Positions 8,113 to 18,093 of a DNA stretch of 64,000 nt are shown piece by piece. The translations under genes were made by a program, and so were the position numbers. The stretch's first letter is position 1, and every line of letters begins with the position of its first letter. This stretch comes from Clostridia bacterium. GTDB lineage: Bacteria; Bacillota; Clostridia; Christensenellales; SZUA-584. The notes beneath the pieces are model-generated. The model was not told the origin of the DNA and did not search any database. It saw only the letters and a list, made by a program, of their open reading frames with translations. The stretch lies in contig QKIQ01000095.1 of assembly GCA_003249555.1 (NCBI GenBank), forward strand, positions 1 through 64,000, in the 5' to 3' direction.

Positions 8113-9762
8113 ATGACAGAATTAATGATTGTTATACAGCTGACAGTCAGCGTTATAATCGGCGCATACTTTTACAGTCAAATGAAAAACAAGCGAAACG
8201 CAAAAACGAGTTTGGATGGCGAATCTAAGGTGCAGATGGAACGGCTAAAAAAGCTGCGCAGTATTTCGCTCAACGTACCGTTGTCCGAAAAAACACGTCC
8301 GCAAAGCTTTGATGAAATCGTGGGGCAAAGGGAAGGTATTATGGCTTTATCCGCGGCGCTCTGCGGTGAAAACCCACAGCACGTGCTCATTTACGGCCCG
8401 CCGGGAGTGGGGAAGACGTGTGCGGCACGACTCGTGATGGATAAGGCGAAGCGCGCAAACGGCTCTCCTTTTCGACCGGATGCGAAGTTTATTGAAATTG
8501 ACGCGACATGCCTGCGTTACGATGAACGCAACATTGCCGATCCGTTGATTGGCTCGGTGCACGACCCTATCTATCAAGGCGCAGGCGCATTCGGGGTGGC
8601 CGGCGTGCCGCAGCCTAAAGAAGGCGCAGTGACGCGCGCTCACGGCGGCATTTTGTTTTTGGATGAAATCGGCGAGCTGCATCCTTTTCATATCAACAAG
8701 TTGTTAAAAGTGCTGGAAGATAGGCGTGTGTATTTTGACAGCGCTTATTACAGCAAGGAAAACAAGAGCATACCCACATATATCCATGACATATTCGCAC
8801 ACGGCATGCCTGCGGATTTTCGTCTCGTCGGGGCAACAACAAAATCCCCGCGTGATATACCTTCCGCAATTCGGTCACGATGCATGGAGATTTTTTTTCG
8901 TCAGTTGTTTCCCGAGGAAGTGGAGACAATATCCAAAAATGCGGCTGAGCGGGCAGGTATCGGTATCAGCGACGACGCGGCGACGATTGTAGGTGAATAT
9001 GCGTCAAACGGGCGTGACGCCGTCAATATTATTCAGATGGCTGCCGGTGTTGCCCGGGAAAAGGGTACACAGACGGTGAAAGTCGATCATGTCAGCTGGG
9101 TTATTGAAACGGGCAAATATGTAAAGAGACCGAGACTTCGTTTGGGCGCCAATACCATCGGGTGTGTCAACGGTCTCGCAGTATACGGTTCGCAAATCGG
9201 CACAATTATTGAAATTGAAACGGTTGCTGTGAAAACGCAAAACGGTTCGCTGACAATAACTGGTGTTGTGGATGAAGAAGAGATGGGCAACGAAGTTAAG
9301 AGGTTTCGCCGAAAGAGCACGGCGAAGAGCTCTGTGGAAAACGTGCTGACTGCGCTGCAAAAGAATTTCGGAATCAATCCGTCGGATTATTATATTCACA
9401 TCAATACCCCCGGAGGCGCGCCCGTGGATGGTCCGTCGGCAGGTGTGGCCATCGCCGTATCTGTGTTATCCGCAATTACAGGACGCTGTGTAGCGCCGGA
9501 TATCGCCATGACGGGGGAAATATCCATAAATGGATGTATTCGGGCTGTGGGCGGTGTCAAGGAAAAGGTATGGGCTGCCAAGCGTGCGGGAGCGGCGTTG
9601 GTGATTGTACCGTCTGAAAATGTCGATGAAATTCGAGACGCAAATGGCGTTCATGTGGTGGGTGTTAAGCACATAAGCGAAGTGATACGCCTGGCCTTTG
9701 CTCAAAAATTAGCACCAAACACAGAGGATGTCGGCATATTGAGCGCGCAAGGACTGGATTAG
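8113..9762 (+). CDS. lonB: ATP-dependent protease LonB (membrane-associated, sporulation type)
   Basis: N-terminal TM segment; Walker A GPPGVGKT; Walker B GGILFLDEIGEL; Lon Ser protease motif NTPGGAPVDGPSAGVAIA and catalytic-Lys segment VGGVKEKVWAAKRAG. Confidence 0.93.
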   Translation: MTELMIVIQLTVSVIIGAYFYSQMKNKRNAKTSLDGESKVQMERLKKLRSISLNVPLSEKTRPQSFDEIVGQREGIMALSAALCGENPQHVLIYGPPGVGKTCAARLVMDKAKRANGSPFRPDAKFIEIDATCLRYDERNIADPLIGSVHDPIYQGAGAFGVAGVPQPKEGAVTRAHGGILFLDEIGELHPFHINKLLKVLEDRRVYFDSAYYSKENKSIPTYIHDIFAHGMPADFRLVGATTKSPRDIPSAIRSRCMEIFFRQLFPEEVETISKNAAERAGIGISDDAATIVGEYASNGRDAVNIIQMAAGVAREKGTQTVKVDHVSWVIETGKYVKRPRLRLGANTIGCVNGLAVYGSQIGTIIEIETVAVKTQNGSLTITGVVDEEEMGNEVKRFRRKSTAKSSVENVLTALQKNFGINPSDYYIHINTPGGAPVDGPSAGVAIAVSVLSAITGRCVAPDIAMTGEISINGCIRAVGGVKEKVWAAKRAGAALVIVPSENVDEIRDANGVHVVGVKHISEVIRLAFAQKLAPNTEDVGILSAQGLD

Positions 9763-10454
9763 ATAAGCTTATATAGAGAAAAATTGGTGGCATCGCAGGA
9801 GACCAGCGCGTAGTTCACTCCGCGTACCGTGCCGGAAAGCGCGCCTTTGATGCTGGCCGCGTGCAAATGGCCGTACACCACATGTGAAACCCTGTACTTT
9901 TCAAACAACTCAGTAAACATGGTGGGGGAGCCATCCTGATCTGAGGGCGGGTAATGAATCATGCCGATTAGCTGCTTGTCGGGCGCGGCTTTTTTTGCAT
10001 GGGAGAGCGACAGCTCCAGACGTCCGGATTCGCGTTTATACAGCTTTTCGTCCGTTTCAGCGTTGTACTGGCGGTTGGCAGGGCAGAGCCAGCCGCGTGT
10101 TCCCGCTATCACATAATCGCCAAATACGAGACTGTTGTTTTGCAAAGCAAAAGTTTTATTAAAAAGCAGAGAATTCACCTGGGCGAGAGAGCCCCACCAG
10201 TAATCATGGTTGCCTTTGAGCAAAACCTTATTCCCCGGCAGCTCGCATATGGACGAAATATCCGTACACGCTTCACTCAGGCGCATTGCCCAAGACAAAT
10301 CGCCCGGGAGCAATACCATATCATCGTCACTGACAAGAGAAAGCCAGCTTTCTTTAATTTTATCCCAATGACCGTTCCAATGTTCGCCAAACACATCCAT
10401 GGGCTTGTGAGTAAAGCCGGAAAGGTGAAGATCTCCGATGGCAAATATATTCAT
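9759..10454 (-). CDS. Metallophosphoesterase
   Basis: IGDLHL, GDLSWAM, LKGNHDYWWG and VVYGHLHAA motifs of the calcineurin-like phosphoesterase fold. Confidence 0.9.
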   Translation of the reverse strand: MNIFAIGDLHLSGFTHKPMDVFGEHWNGHWDKIKESWLSLVSDDDMVLLPGDLSWAMRLSEACTDISSICELPGNKVLLKGNHDYWWGSLAQVNSLLFNKTFALQNNSLVFGDYVIAGTRGWLCPANRQYNAETDEKLYKRESGRLELSLSHAKKAAPDKQLIGMIHYPPSDQDGSPTMFTELFEKYRVSHVVYGHLHAASIKGALSGTVRGVNYALVSCDATNFSLYKLI

Positions 10455-11038
10455 ATTGTCAGCGCCTTTTCGATTTCATCCAAGAGCGATTCTGCTCCGA
10501 AGCGGTTTTGAGAAGAGACGGCCACGATGGGATAATCCACGCCGCCGCTAATGCTTTTTTTAATCATATCCAGCTGGGCATGCCGCTTGGTTTTCGCGAT
10601 TTTGTCGGCCTTCGTGGCCACGATTATGACCGATATGCCAAAGTGAGCGGCCCATTCAAACATAAGCTTGTCATCAGCTGTCGGATTGTGGCGGATATCC
10701 AGAAGTACCATCAGCGCGCGCAACTGCTTTGAATGGCTCAAATAGCCTTCTATCATGGCAGCCCAGCTTTTTTTCTCGTCCTTGGAGACGCGCGCAAAGC
10801 CATAACCAGGAAGGTCAACAAGCAGAAACTCTTCATTAACCACGAAGAAATTGACAAGCCGCGTTTTGCCGGGGCTTGAGCTGATTTTCGCAAGCTTGGA
10901 ATTGTTCGTCAGATAGTTGACGAGCGACGATTTCCCGACATTTGACTTGCCGCATATCGCAATTTCGTGCATGTCAAGAGACGGATAATCCGCTTCCTTT
11001 TTCATGCTCTTCAAAAAACGTGCGTTCTTTATTTGCAT
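10451..11038 (-). CDS. engB: Ribosome biogenesis GTPase YihA/YsxC (EngB)
   Basis: GKSNVGKSSLVN, SSPGKTRLVNFF, DLPGYGFA, ATKADK G motifs. Confidence 0.95.
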   Translation of the reverse strand: MQIKNARFLKSMKKEADYPSLDMHEIAICGKSNVGKSSLVNYLTNNSKLAKISSSPGKTRLVNFFVVNEEFLLVDLPGYGFARVSKDEKKSWAAMIEGYLSHSKQLRALMVLLDIRHNPTADDKLMFEWAAHFGISVIIVATKADKIAKTKRHAQLDMIKKSISGGVDYPIVAVSSQNRFGAESLLDEIEKALTI

Positions 11039-13368
11039 GCGTTCTCCGGTTCTTTATTGATTGCGATACCCAGCACCTCGTCGAGTTTGGATACGCGGAT
11101 AAACTTAATGGATTTGCGTACCGTGGCGGGCATCATCTGAATATCTTTTTCGTTATCAGCCGGAATGATAATGGTACGGATGCCCATTTTCAAAGCGGCA
11201 AGGGATTTTTCTTTCAGTCCGCCGATGGGCAGCACTCGTCCTGTAAGCGTGAGTTCGCCGGTCATCGCGATATCGCTTCTCACCGTGCGGCCCGACAGCG
11301 CCGAGACGAGCGCAGTCGCAATCGTGATGCCTGCGGACGGGCCGTCTTTGGGGATTGCTCCCTCAGGCAGATGAATATGAATATCGGTATTATCAAATAA
11401 ATCTTCGCTGATATTGAGCGTTTTGCTGTTGGCGCGCACATAGCTTAAGGCCGCTTTCGCGGATTCCTGCATCACTTCGCCCAGCTTGCCTGTGAGCTGC
11501 AGCTTGCCCTTGCCATGCATCTTAATCGCCTCAACAATGAGCGTCTGACCGCCTGCGGATGTCCAAGCAAGGCCGGTGACCACGCCGACTCTGTCCTCGG
11601 TTTCCGATGCTGTCAGTGAGTATCTTGGCGGACCAAGATATCGGTGCAGCGTATTTTTTGTGACCATAATACGCTCGCGTCCGCCGGTAATATCAACAAT
11701 GCATTTACGAAATACCGTGGCGATTTTGCGTTCCAGCTCACGAACACCCGCTTCACGCGTATAGCGTCGAATCAGTTCCGTCATCGCGGTATCGCGAATC
11801 GTGACTTCAAAGCTTTCCAAACCGTGTGCCTTTTGCTGCTTGGGTATCAGATGGTTCTTCGCAATACCCATCTTTTCCAGCTCGGTATAGCTCGACAGGT
11901 CAATAATCTCCATACGGTCTAGCAGAGGTGCTGGAATCGTGTCGTAGCTGTTGGCCGTGGTTAAGAACATGACATGCTCCAAGCTGAACGGCAGGTCAAG
12001 ATAATGGTCGCGGAAGGAATTGTTGATTTCCGGATCGAGCACCTCGAGCATCGCCGAGGCGGGGTCGCCTCGAAAGTCGCTTGCCATTTTATCGATTTCG
12101 TCAAACAGAAACACGGGGTTCATGCTATTGGCTTGCTTAACAGACGCGATAATGCGGCCGGGAATTGCGCCGATGTATGTGCGTCTGTGCCCTCGTATTT
12201 CTGCTTCGTCACGCACGCCGCCGAGCGAAGTGCGTACGAAGTTACGCCCCAGCGCGCGCGCAATAGAGCGTGCGATAGACGTTTTTCCGGTGCCAGGAGG
12301 ACCGACAAAACAAAGTACAGGTCCGCGAAGGTCTTTTTTGCGCCCGAGCACGGCAAGATATTCGATAATCCTGTCTTTGACCTTCTCGAGGCCGTAGTGA
12401 TCCTCATCAAGGATTTTCCGCGCGTGCTCAAGGTCCAAGTTGTCATCTGTAAACTCATTCCATGGAAGGTCGAGTATCCATTCCACATATGTGCGGATCA
12501 CACCCAGTTCGGGAGATCCGAGGGAGAGCTTTTCCATGCGCGAAATTTCTTTTTCCGTCTTTTCACGGATGTCGTCGCTAATATCCAGTTCTGCAAGTCT
12601 TTGACGCAGTTCGTCCGCGTCCGACTGAACGCTGCCAGCTTCACCAAGCTCGCTTTGGATCGCACGCATCTGCTCACGAAGCACGTATTCCTTCTGCGAC
12701 TTATCGATTTGCTTTCTAACCTTGTTTCTGATGTCGTTTTCAATTTCTGTGATTTCGAGTTCGTTTGTGAGCAGCGCCACCAGCATTTCAAGTCGTTCAA
12801 CCACGTCAACACATTCAAGCGCTTTTTGCTTGTCCTCCAACTTGAAAAGCACTCCGGACGCAATGATATCTGCCATCTGACCGATATCATCTACGCTGTT
12901 TACGGAAGAGAGTATCTCAGAAGACACCTTGGGGCTGATCGTTGTGAGCTTTTCAAAAAGGCCGAGCACCATACGTCTTAAGGCAATCTCTTTATGCTTA
13001 TTTTCCTCGTTGACCTGTGTGACGAGTTCAGAAGTATCCACTTCCAGAAACGGTTCCGCTTTTGTAAAGCTATTAATACGAGCGCGGTATTCACCCTTGA
13101 CCAAAACGCGAATGACATCACCCGGCAGTTTTAATATCTGCTTAATACGCGATATTGTGCCTACTTCATAGATATCGTCAGGGTTGGGATCTAAAATCTC
13201 TTTATCCTTTTGCGCGGCAAGAAAAATGATCTGGTCGTTTTCCATCGCCTTTTCCAAAGCAGCGATAGATTTTTCCCGCCCGACTTCAAAGTGCAGTGCC
13301 ATATAAGGAAAGACGATCACGTCTCTCAAAGCAACCATTGGCATAATGTTGCTCATTTTGTCCTCCAA
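11029..13368 (-). CDS. lon: Endopeptidase La (LonA)
   Basis: 779 aa; LON N-terminal domain, GPPGTGKTSIARSIA, PEGAIPKDGPSAGITIAT, IGGLKEKSLAA. Confidence 0.97.
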   Translation of the reverse strand: MEDKMSNIMPMVALRDVIVFPYMALHFEVGREKSIAALEKAMENDQIIFLAAQKDKEILDPNPDDIYEVGTISRIKQILKLPGDVIRVLVKGEYRARINSFTKAEPFLEVDTSELVTQVNEENKHKEIALRRMVLGLFEKLTTISPKVSSEILSSVNSVDDIGQMADIIASGVLFKLEDKQKALECVDVVERLEMLVALLTNELEITEIENDIRNKVRKQIDKSQKEYVLREQMRAIQSELGEAGSVQSDADELRQRLAELDISDDIREKTEKEISRMEKLSLGSPELGVIRTYVEWILDLPWNEFTDDNLDLEHARKILDEDHYGLEKVKDRIIEYLAVLGRKKDLRGPVLCFVGPPGTGKTSIARSIARALGRNFVRTSLGGVRDEAEIRGHRRTYIGAIPGRIIASVKQANSMNPVFLFDEIDKMASDFRGDPASAMLEVLDPEINNSFRDHYLDLPFSLEHVMFLTTANSYDTIPAPLLDRMEIIDLSSYTELEKMGIAKNHLIPKQQKAHGLESFEVTIRDTAMTELIRRYTREAGVRELERKIATVFRKCIVDITGGRERIMVTKNTLHRYLGPPRYSLTASETEDRVGVVTGLAWTSAGGQTLIVEAIKMHGKGKLQLTGKLGEVMQESAKAALSYVRANSKTLNISEDLFDNTDIHIHLPEGAIPKDGPSAGITIATALVSALSGRTVRSDIAMTGELTLTGRVLPIGGLKEKSLAALKMGIRTIIIPADNEKDIQMMPATVRKSIKFIRVSKLDEVLGIAINKEPENACK

Positions 13369-13590
13369 GTGTTATTTGCTGGTGTATTATACATGAAAAC
13401 CGTTGCGTCTGCAAGAATCCTTCATCTTTGTTCTCTATACCTTTATCTTCTGTTCCCTTACGCAATCATATATCGATAGTATCTCGCATTTCATTCGCAC
13501 TTTATTCTTTGGACAAACAAAGCATGAACATGATATAATAACTGCCAAAATATATATCAAACGGAATCATAACTTTAGGAGTATTAAGCA

Positions 13591-14430
13591 ATGAGAAGAG
13601 TAAAAATTGTCACGGATTCAACATCCGATCTTCCATTCAGCTTGCTGGAAGAACGCGGAATTGAAAGGGTTCCGCTTCATATCATTTTGGGAGACGATTC
13701 TTATCCGGATGACAAGAGGCTGTCCAGTGCGGATCTTTTTAAGTTTGCGGATGAAACTGGAACATTGCCCAAATCAGCAGCCGTTAATGAATTTGAATTT
13801 GAAACGGTTTTTAAAAAGCTGCTTGATGATAACTATGATATCTTCTTTATGGGCATCAGCAGCAAGCTTTCCAGTACGATGCAGAACGCGCAAACAGCGG
13901 CTGAAAAGCTGGGCAAAGAGCATTTTTCCATTGTGGATTCTCTGAGCCTTTCCACCGGTGTGGGGCTGCAGCTCCTTGAAGCATCTGATTTGGCGCTTAA
14001 TGGAGCCGGACTCGAAGAGATAACTCGCCACGCAATTGAGATTCGTCCAAAAGTACAGGCAAGCTTTGTGGTGGATACACTCAGATACCTTTATATGGGC
14101 GGACGCTGTTCGCGGCTGGTGTCCATTGTGGGAAGCCGTCTCAAAATCAAACCAAAGCTTGAGTTGATTGGAGGAGAAATTGTACCTACATCTAAGTTTC
14201 GAGGCAAGGATTATATAAAAAAGTATTATCAGCAGATAATGGAAAGCGCCGATAATATTGATCCCAGACGAGTTTTCGTCACACATTGCATGACGGAGGA
14301 GGCAGAAGAGGTTAAGCGGCTTCTTGAAACGGAGCATGGGTTCAAAAACATATTCATTACGGAAGCGTCGCCGACAATTTCTACGCACTGCGGGCCGGGG
14401 ACGCTTGGTATCCTATTCCTTTACAAGTAA
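13591..14430 (+). CDS. DegV family fatty-acid-binding protein
   Basis: VKIVTDSTSDLPFSLLEERGIERVPLHI start and GPGTLGILF C-terminus. Confidence 0.93.
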   Translation: MRRVKIVTDSTSDLPFSLLEERGIERVPLHIILGDDSYPDDKRLSSADLFKFADETGTLPKSAAVNEFEFETVFKKLLDDNYDIFFMGISSKLSSTMQNAQTAAEKLGKEHFSIVDSLSLSTGVGLQLLEASDLALNGAGLEEITRHAIEIRPKVQASFVVDTLRYLYMGGRCSRLVSIVGSRLKIKPKLELIGGEIVPTSKFRGKDYIKKYYQQIMESADNIDPRRVFVTHCMTEEAEEVKRLLETEHGFKNIFITEASPTISTHCGPGTLGILFLYK

Positions 14431-15072
14431 ATGTATTTTACGTATATTCTCAAATGTTCGGACGCAAGTCTATACACCGGCTGGACTGACGATCTTGATA
14501 AACGGATACGTGCACATAACGCGGGCAGCGGCAGTAAATATACGCGCAGCCGCTTGCCTGCTGTGCTGGTGTACAGCGAAGCATTTGATACGAAAAGTGA
14601 AGCGATGCGCCGTGAGAGCGCCATTAAAAAGCTTAAACGGAGCGAAAAGCTAGAGCTGATTCAAAAGGGAACGTCGGTATCTGAAAAAAGGAGAAAGCAA
14701 TTGGAAGGAAAAGAGACTGAAATTTTGTCTGTTGATGATTACATCGCACAGTTCCCGAAAGACGTTCAGCATAAATTGAAGAGCATGAGGCATACCATCA
14801 TACAAGCGGCACCAGAAGTAAATGAAAAGATCAGCTACGGTATGCCCACATTCTTTATGGATAAAAATCTGGTGCATTTTGCGGCATACAAAAATCATAT
14901 TGGTTTTTACCCGACACCAAGCGCTATAGAAGAATTTGCAGACGAGCTGTCGCAGTATAAAACGTCAAAAGGCGCTGTTCAGTTTCCGCATAATCAGCCG
15001 CTTCCGTATGCACTTATCACACGCATTGTAAAGTTTCGCGTCGCAGAAAATCAGAAGAGAAAAGGAAAATGA
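14431..15072 (+). CDS. GIY-YIG nuclease (UPF0213/YhbQ-like) fused to a DUF1801/YdhG-like domain
   Basis: N-term YILKCSDASLYTGWTDDLDKRIRAHNAGSGSKYTRSRLPA; C-term DDYIAQFPKDVQHKLKSMRHTIIQAAPEVNEKISYGMPTFF...KGAVQFPHNQPLPYALITRIVKFRV. Confidence 0.85.
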   Translation: MYFTYILKCSDASLYTGWTDDLDKRIRAHNAGSGSKYTRSRLPAVLVYSEAFDTKSEAMRRESAIKKLKRSEKLELIQKGTSVSEKRRKQLEGKETEILSVDDYIAQFPKDVQHKLKSMRHTIIQAAPEVNEKISYGMPTFFMDKNLVHFAAYKNHIGFYPTPSAIEEFADELSQYKTSKGAVQFPHNQPLPYALITRIVKFRVAENQKRKGK

Positions 15073-15128
15073 AGAGCCTTGGAGCAATATGAAAGCATCA
15101 AGGCTCAATTTATCATCGAAAGTCAACT

Positions 15129-16214
15129 TTATAAAAATAATATCAGCGCTCCGACGACTGCGGCGACAGTCAATGCAATGATACCGATTTTAAGCACGCT
15201 TTTAGGAGACTCGCCGACCATCATGCCGGTTTGACCGTTTATATAAATATGATAGATTTTGTTTTTATATTTGTAGGAAGTTATCCATACGGGTAAAAGC
15301 AGCTTTTTAAACGCAATTTCAGAAAATGTGGCGCAGGTATTGACCGCGCCGACGACGTCTGAGCCGCGTTTTACAGTGCTGCGGGCTTCTTCCCGAACCA
15401 ATCCGCCCATATAGCTTTGCGCACGTTTCCAAATCTGGGCAAGGCCGCTTTTGCAGTGCCCGGCAGCATATCCAGCCAGATGCTTGGGAGAATACTTAAC
15501 CAATTCATTAAGCTTAAACGGCTCGAGGTTTTCCAGTGTTTTTGCGTCAAGCTGAACGGTGTCGCTAAACATTACATTTTTAAATTTCTTTTCAATTGTA
15601 CCCGCCACGAAGCGCCAACGCAGCTTTTTGACCTTGCGCTTCTTCGTATCGGTGCGATCGTCGCTGGTAACGGTATCTATTTCCATATCCGTGTAGTTGT
15701 TTGCGGCTTGGCCGGTATAAGCGGCATTGATTTGCGCATCAAATGACCAGTAAGGAATATAGATGCCAGCAAACTGGCCCGGAAGATATTCTGATTTAAA
15801 AGAAAACGGCGCGAGATATCGTTTGTTTATCCAATCGGATATACTCGCTTGTGCCTTGTCTCTGTCGAGCTTAAAGGGAATGATGGAATCCGGATGGATA
15901 CCCGGTGCTTCATCCAATGCTGTTATTTGCTGTGAACCGCAGAAGGTGCAGTTTAAGCTGCCCTCCGGCGCTGTTACGACAGCCTTGCCACCACAGCCAG
16001 AACAAATGACGGTTTGCACGGGAACGCCCCAATCCTGAAATGAAGGATTGTTTTCTGTACCGGCAAAATCAAACATCACATTATCGGTATTTTCTTGACA
16101 GGCATTTTCCACATAGCCGCAAGTTGGGCAGATCATGCTTCCTGCCGGCGTATCATGTTTCAAACTGGAACCGCAAGTCGGACATTGAAAGTCTTCATAA
16201 TTTCTTTCGCTCAC
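15129..16214 (-). CDS. Zinc-ribbon (TFIIB-type) domain protein with C-terminal TM segment
   Basis: CPTCGSSL...CPTCGY and CSGCGG...CTFCGS; C-terminal hydrophobic helix. GTG start at 16214 after GGGAGG. Confidence 0.75.
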   Translation of the reverse strand: MSERNYEDFQCPTCGSSLKHDTPAGSMICPTCGYVENACQENTDNVMFDFAGTENNPSFQDWGVPVQTVICSGCGGKAVVTAPEGSLNCTFCGSQQITALDEAPGIHPDSIIPFKLDRDKAQASISDWINKRYLAPFSFKSEYLPGQFAGIYIPYWSFDAQINAAYTGQAANNYTDMEIDTVTSDDRTDTKKRKVKKLRWRFVAGTIEKKFKNVMFSDTVQLDAKTLENLEPFKLNELVKYSPKHLAGYAAGHCKSGLAQIWKRAQSYMGGLVREEARSTVKRGSDVVGAVNTCATFSEIAFKKLLLPVWITSYKYKNKIYHIYINGQTGMMVGESPKSVLKIGIIALTVAAVVGALILFL

Positions 16215-16435
16215 TTTTTTATCCTCCCTCTTACCCCTATAAACCGGAAAAATGGTCTTCCGGGATAACAAACCTATCAATTCCGATAAAAAAGAAGTAT
16301 ATATATAGTTTTACACCACAGTAAGAAAGTCAAACACTTTTTTCAAGAACACGCCAGGCTTATCGGATAATAATTATTGTGAAACGGCGAAAAGTTTTAT
16401 ATAATAAGCCAAAGTTATAAAGCGGAGGTTTAAGC

Positions 16436-16846
16436 ATGACGCCCGGAAGTAAAGAAATCGCCAAGGCAGCTATACGTTTGGCACTGACATCTTCAAGAGA
16501 GGATGAAAACGTACTTAAAGAACGTTACGGCGCAAAAGCAATTCGTGTGGCGGCTGTCGATTTTGGCGGCGAATATCTGGCGTCAGTCATGAGGATTGTT
16601 GAATGCTGTGTGGTGGCGGCCAAAAGAGAGAAGATAATCGGTGAGACACACCACGAGGAAGGCGCAGTGGCGGGCGCGGCAAGAGAAGCCATATCTCAGA
16701 TCACCTCCAAGGCCATCGGGCTCAATGTGGGCGGTAAAATTGGTATTGCCCGCTGTGACGAGCATCTCGCAGTTGGGATTTTCTTTGGTATCGGACTGCT
16801 TCATTTAAACGAAGTTGCCATTGGGCTGGGGCATAGAGTTATATGA
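16436..16846 (+). CDS. hutP: HutP family protein
   Basis: 136 aa resembling the HutP antiterminator: IVECCVVAAKREKIIGETHHEEGAVAGAAREAISQI...GKIGIARCDEHLAVGIFFGIGLLHLNEVAIGLGHR. Confidence 0.85.
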   Translation: MTPGSKEIAKAAIRLALTSSREDENVLKERYGAKAIRVAAVDFGGEYLASVMRIVECCVVAAKREKIIGETHHEEGAVAGAAREAISQITSKAIGLNVGGKIGIARCDEHLAVGIFFGIGLLHLNEVAIGLGHRVI

Positions 16847-17502
16847 TAAATATTGCGATAGACGGTCCTTCGGGCGCAGGAAAAAGTACATTAGCCAAAG
16901 CCATTGCGAAATCGCTCCATATTTATTACCTCGATACGGGAGCCATGTACAGGGGAGTGGGATATGCTGCACTGCAGGCCGGTGTGGATGTTTGCAATCC
17001 CGGAGAGGTTGAGACATTTTTAAATACAATCGATATTGAAACGATATATAAGCATGATGAGCAGCGGGTGCTGGTGAACGGTGACAACGTGATGCCGTAT
17101 ATTCGCACGCCTCAGGTGTCAAAAGCGGCTTCCGATATTTCGGCTCATCCATGTGTCAGGTTAAAGCTGGTTGCCATGCAGCGAGAAGTGGCAAAACAAT
17201 ATGACGTTGTGCTGGATGGCCGGGATATCGGTACTTTCGTTTTGCCGGATGCTAAGTATAAATTTTTCGTTACAGCCGATGTGCAGGAGCGCGCCCGCCG
17301 CAGACAGGCCGAGCTCATTAAAGGCGGTATTGCGAGCGATTATCAAAAGGTTCTCGATGATATGCGTCTTCGTGACAAAAATGATTCGTCAAGAAGCCTG
17401 GCTCCGTTAAAAAAGGCGGATGATGCGATTCTTATTGATACCACTTCATTAGACGTAGATGCGGTGGTAGCGCTTGTTTTGTCAAAATTCAGTCAGGAGT
17501 AG
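16843..17502 (+). CDS. cmk: (d)CMP kinase
   Basis: IAIDGPSGAGKSTLAKAIAK, YLDTGAMYRG, VLDGRDIGTFVLPDA. Confidence 0.96.
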   Translation: MINIAIDGPSGAGKSTLAKAIAKSLHIYYLDTGAMYRGVGYAALQAGVDVCNPGEVETFLNTIDIETIYKHDEQRVLVNGDNVMPYIRTPQVSKAASDISAHPCVRLKLVAMQREVAKQYDVVLDGRDIGTFVLPDAKYKFFVTADVQERARRRQAELIKGGIASDYQKVLDDMRLRDKNDSSRSLAPLKKADDAILIDTTSLDVDAVVALVLSKFSQE

Positions 17503-17505
17503 GTT

Positions 17506-18093
17506 ATGCTTTATCAGGTATTAAGATGTATCGGAAAGCCTATTATCTATCTGTTGTTTTTCCCGAGGATTATTGGCAAAAAAAACAGCAAGATAAAGGG
17601 AAAGGCTTTGGTTATCTCTAACCATACAAGCATGTGGGATCCTCTCCTTATTGCCATTATTTTTCCTCGGCAAATATTTTGGATGGGCAAGGCGGAGCTT
17701 TTCAAGAATGGAATCGCCAGGTTTTTCTTTAAAATCGTGAAAGCATTTCCGGTTCGGCGCGGCGAGGGAGATCTTGCGGCAATCCGCCACGCGTTTCGCG
17801 TGCTTCGCGACGGCAAGCTTTTCGGCATTTTCCCGGAAGGCACACGCAACAAATCCAAGGAACTATCCCGCTTTGAACCAGGGACGGCGATGATTGCTCT
17901 TAAAAACGATGCGCCTGTACTGCCTGTATATATCAAAGGAAATTACAAGCCTTTCAGAAGGATAAAGGTCATCATTGGTGAACCTATTCGTTTGGCTGAT
18001 TATGTGGGTAAAAAAACGGATACCGCAACAGTGGAAGACGCATCGCGGTTTTTGGAAAACAAGATGAATGATTTAAAGAATACGATGTTTTAG
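17506..18093 (+). CDS. plsC: 1-acyl-sn-glycerol-3-phosphate acyltransferase
   Basis: NHTSMWDP (NHx4D) and FPEGTRNKS motifs. Confidence 0.93.
   Translation: MLYQVLRCIGKPIIYLLFFPRIIGKKNSKIKGKALVISNHTSMWDPLLIAIIFPRQIFWMGKAELFKNGIARFFFKIVKAFPVRRGEGDLAAIRHAFRVLRDGKLFGIFPEGTRNKSKELSRFEPGTAMIALKNDAPVLPVYIKGNYKPFRRIKVIIGEPIRLADYVGKKTDTATVEDASRFLENKMNDLKNTMF

Noticed and set aside
9759-9762. 4-bp convergent overlap of lonB and the metallophosphoesterase gene
   Set aside because: Short stop-codon overlap is common in compact genomes; no further signal.
11974-12981. 335-aa ORF antisense to lonA
   Set aside because: Long shadow frame opposite a highly conserved gene; no recognisable domain or SD.
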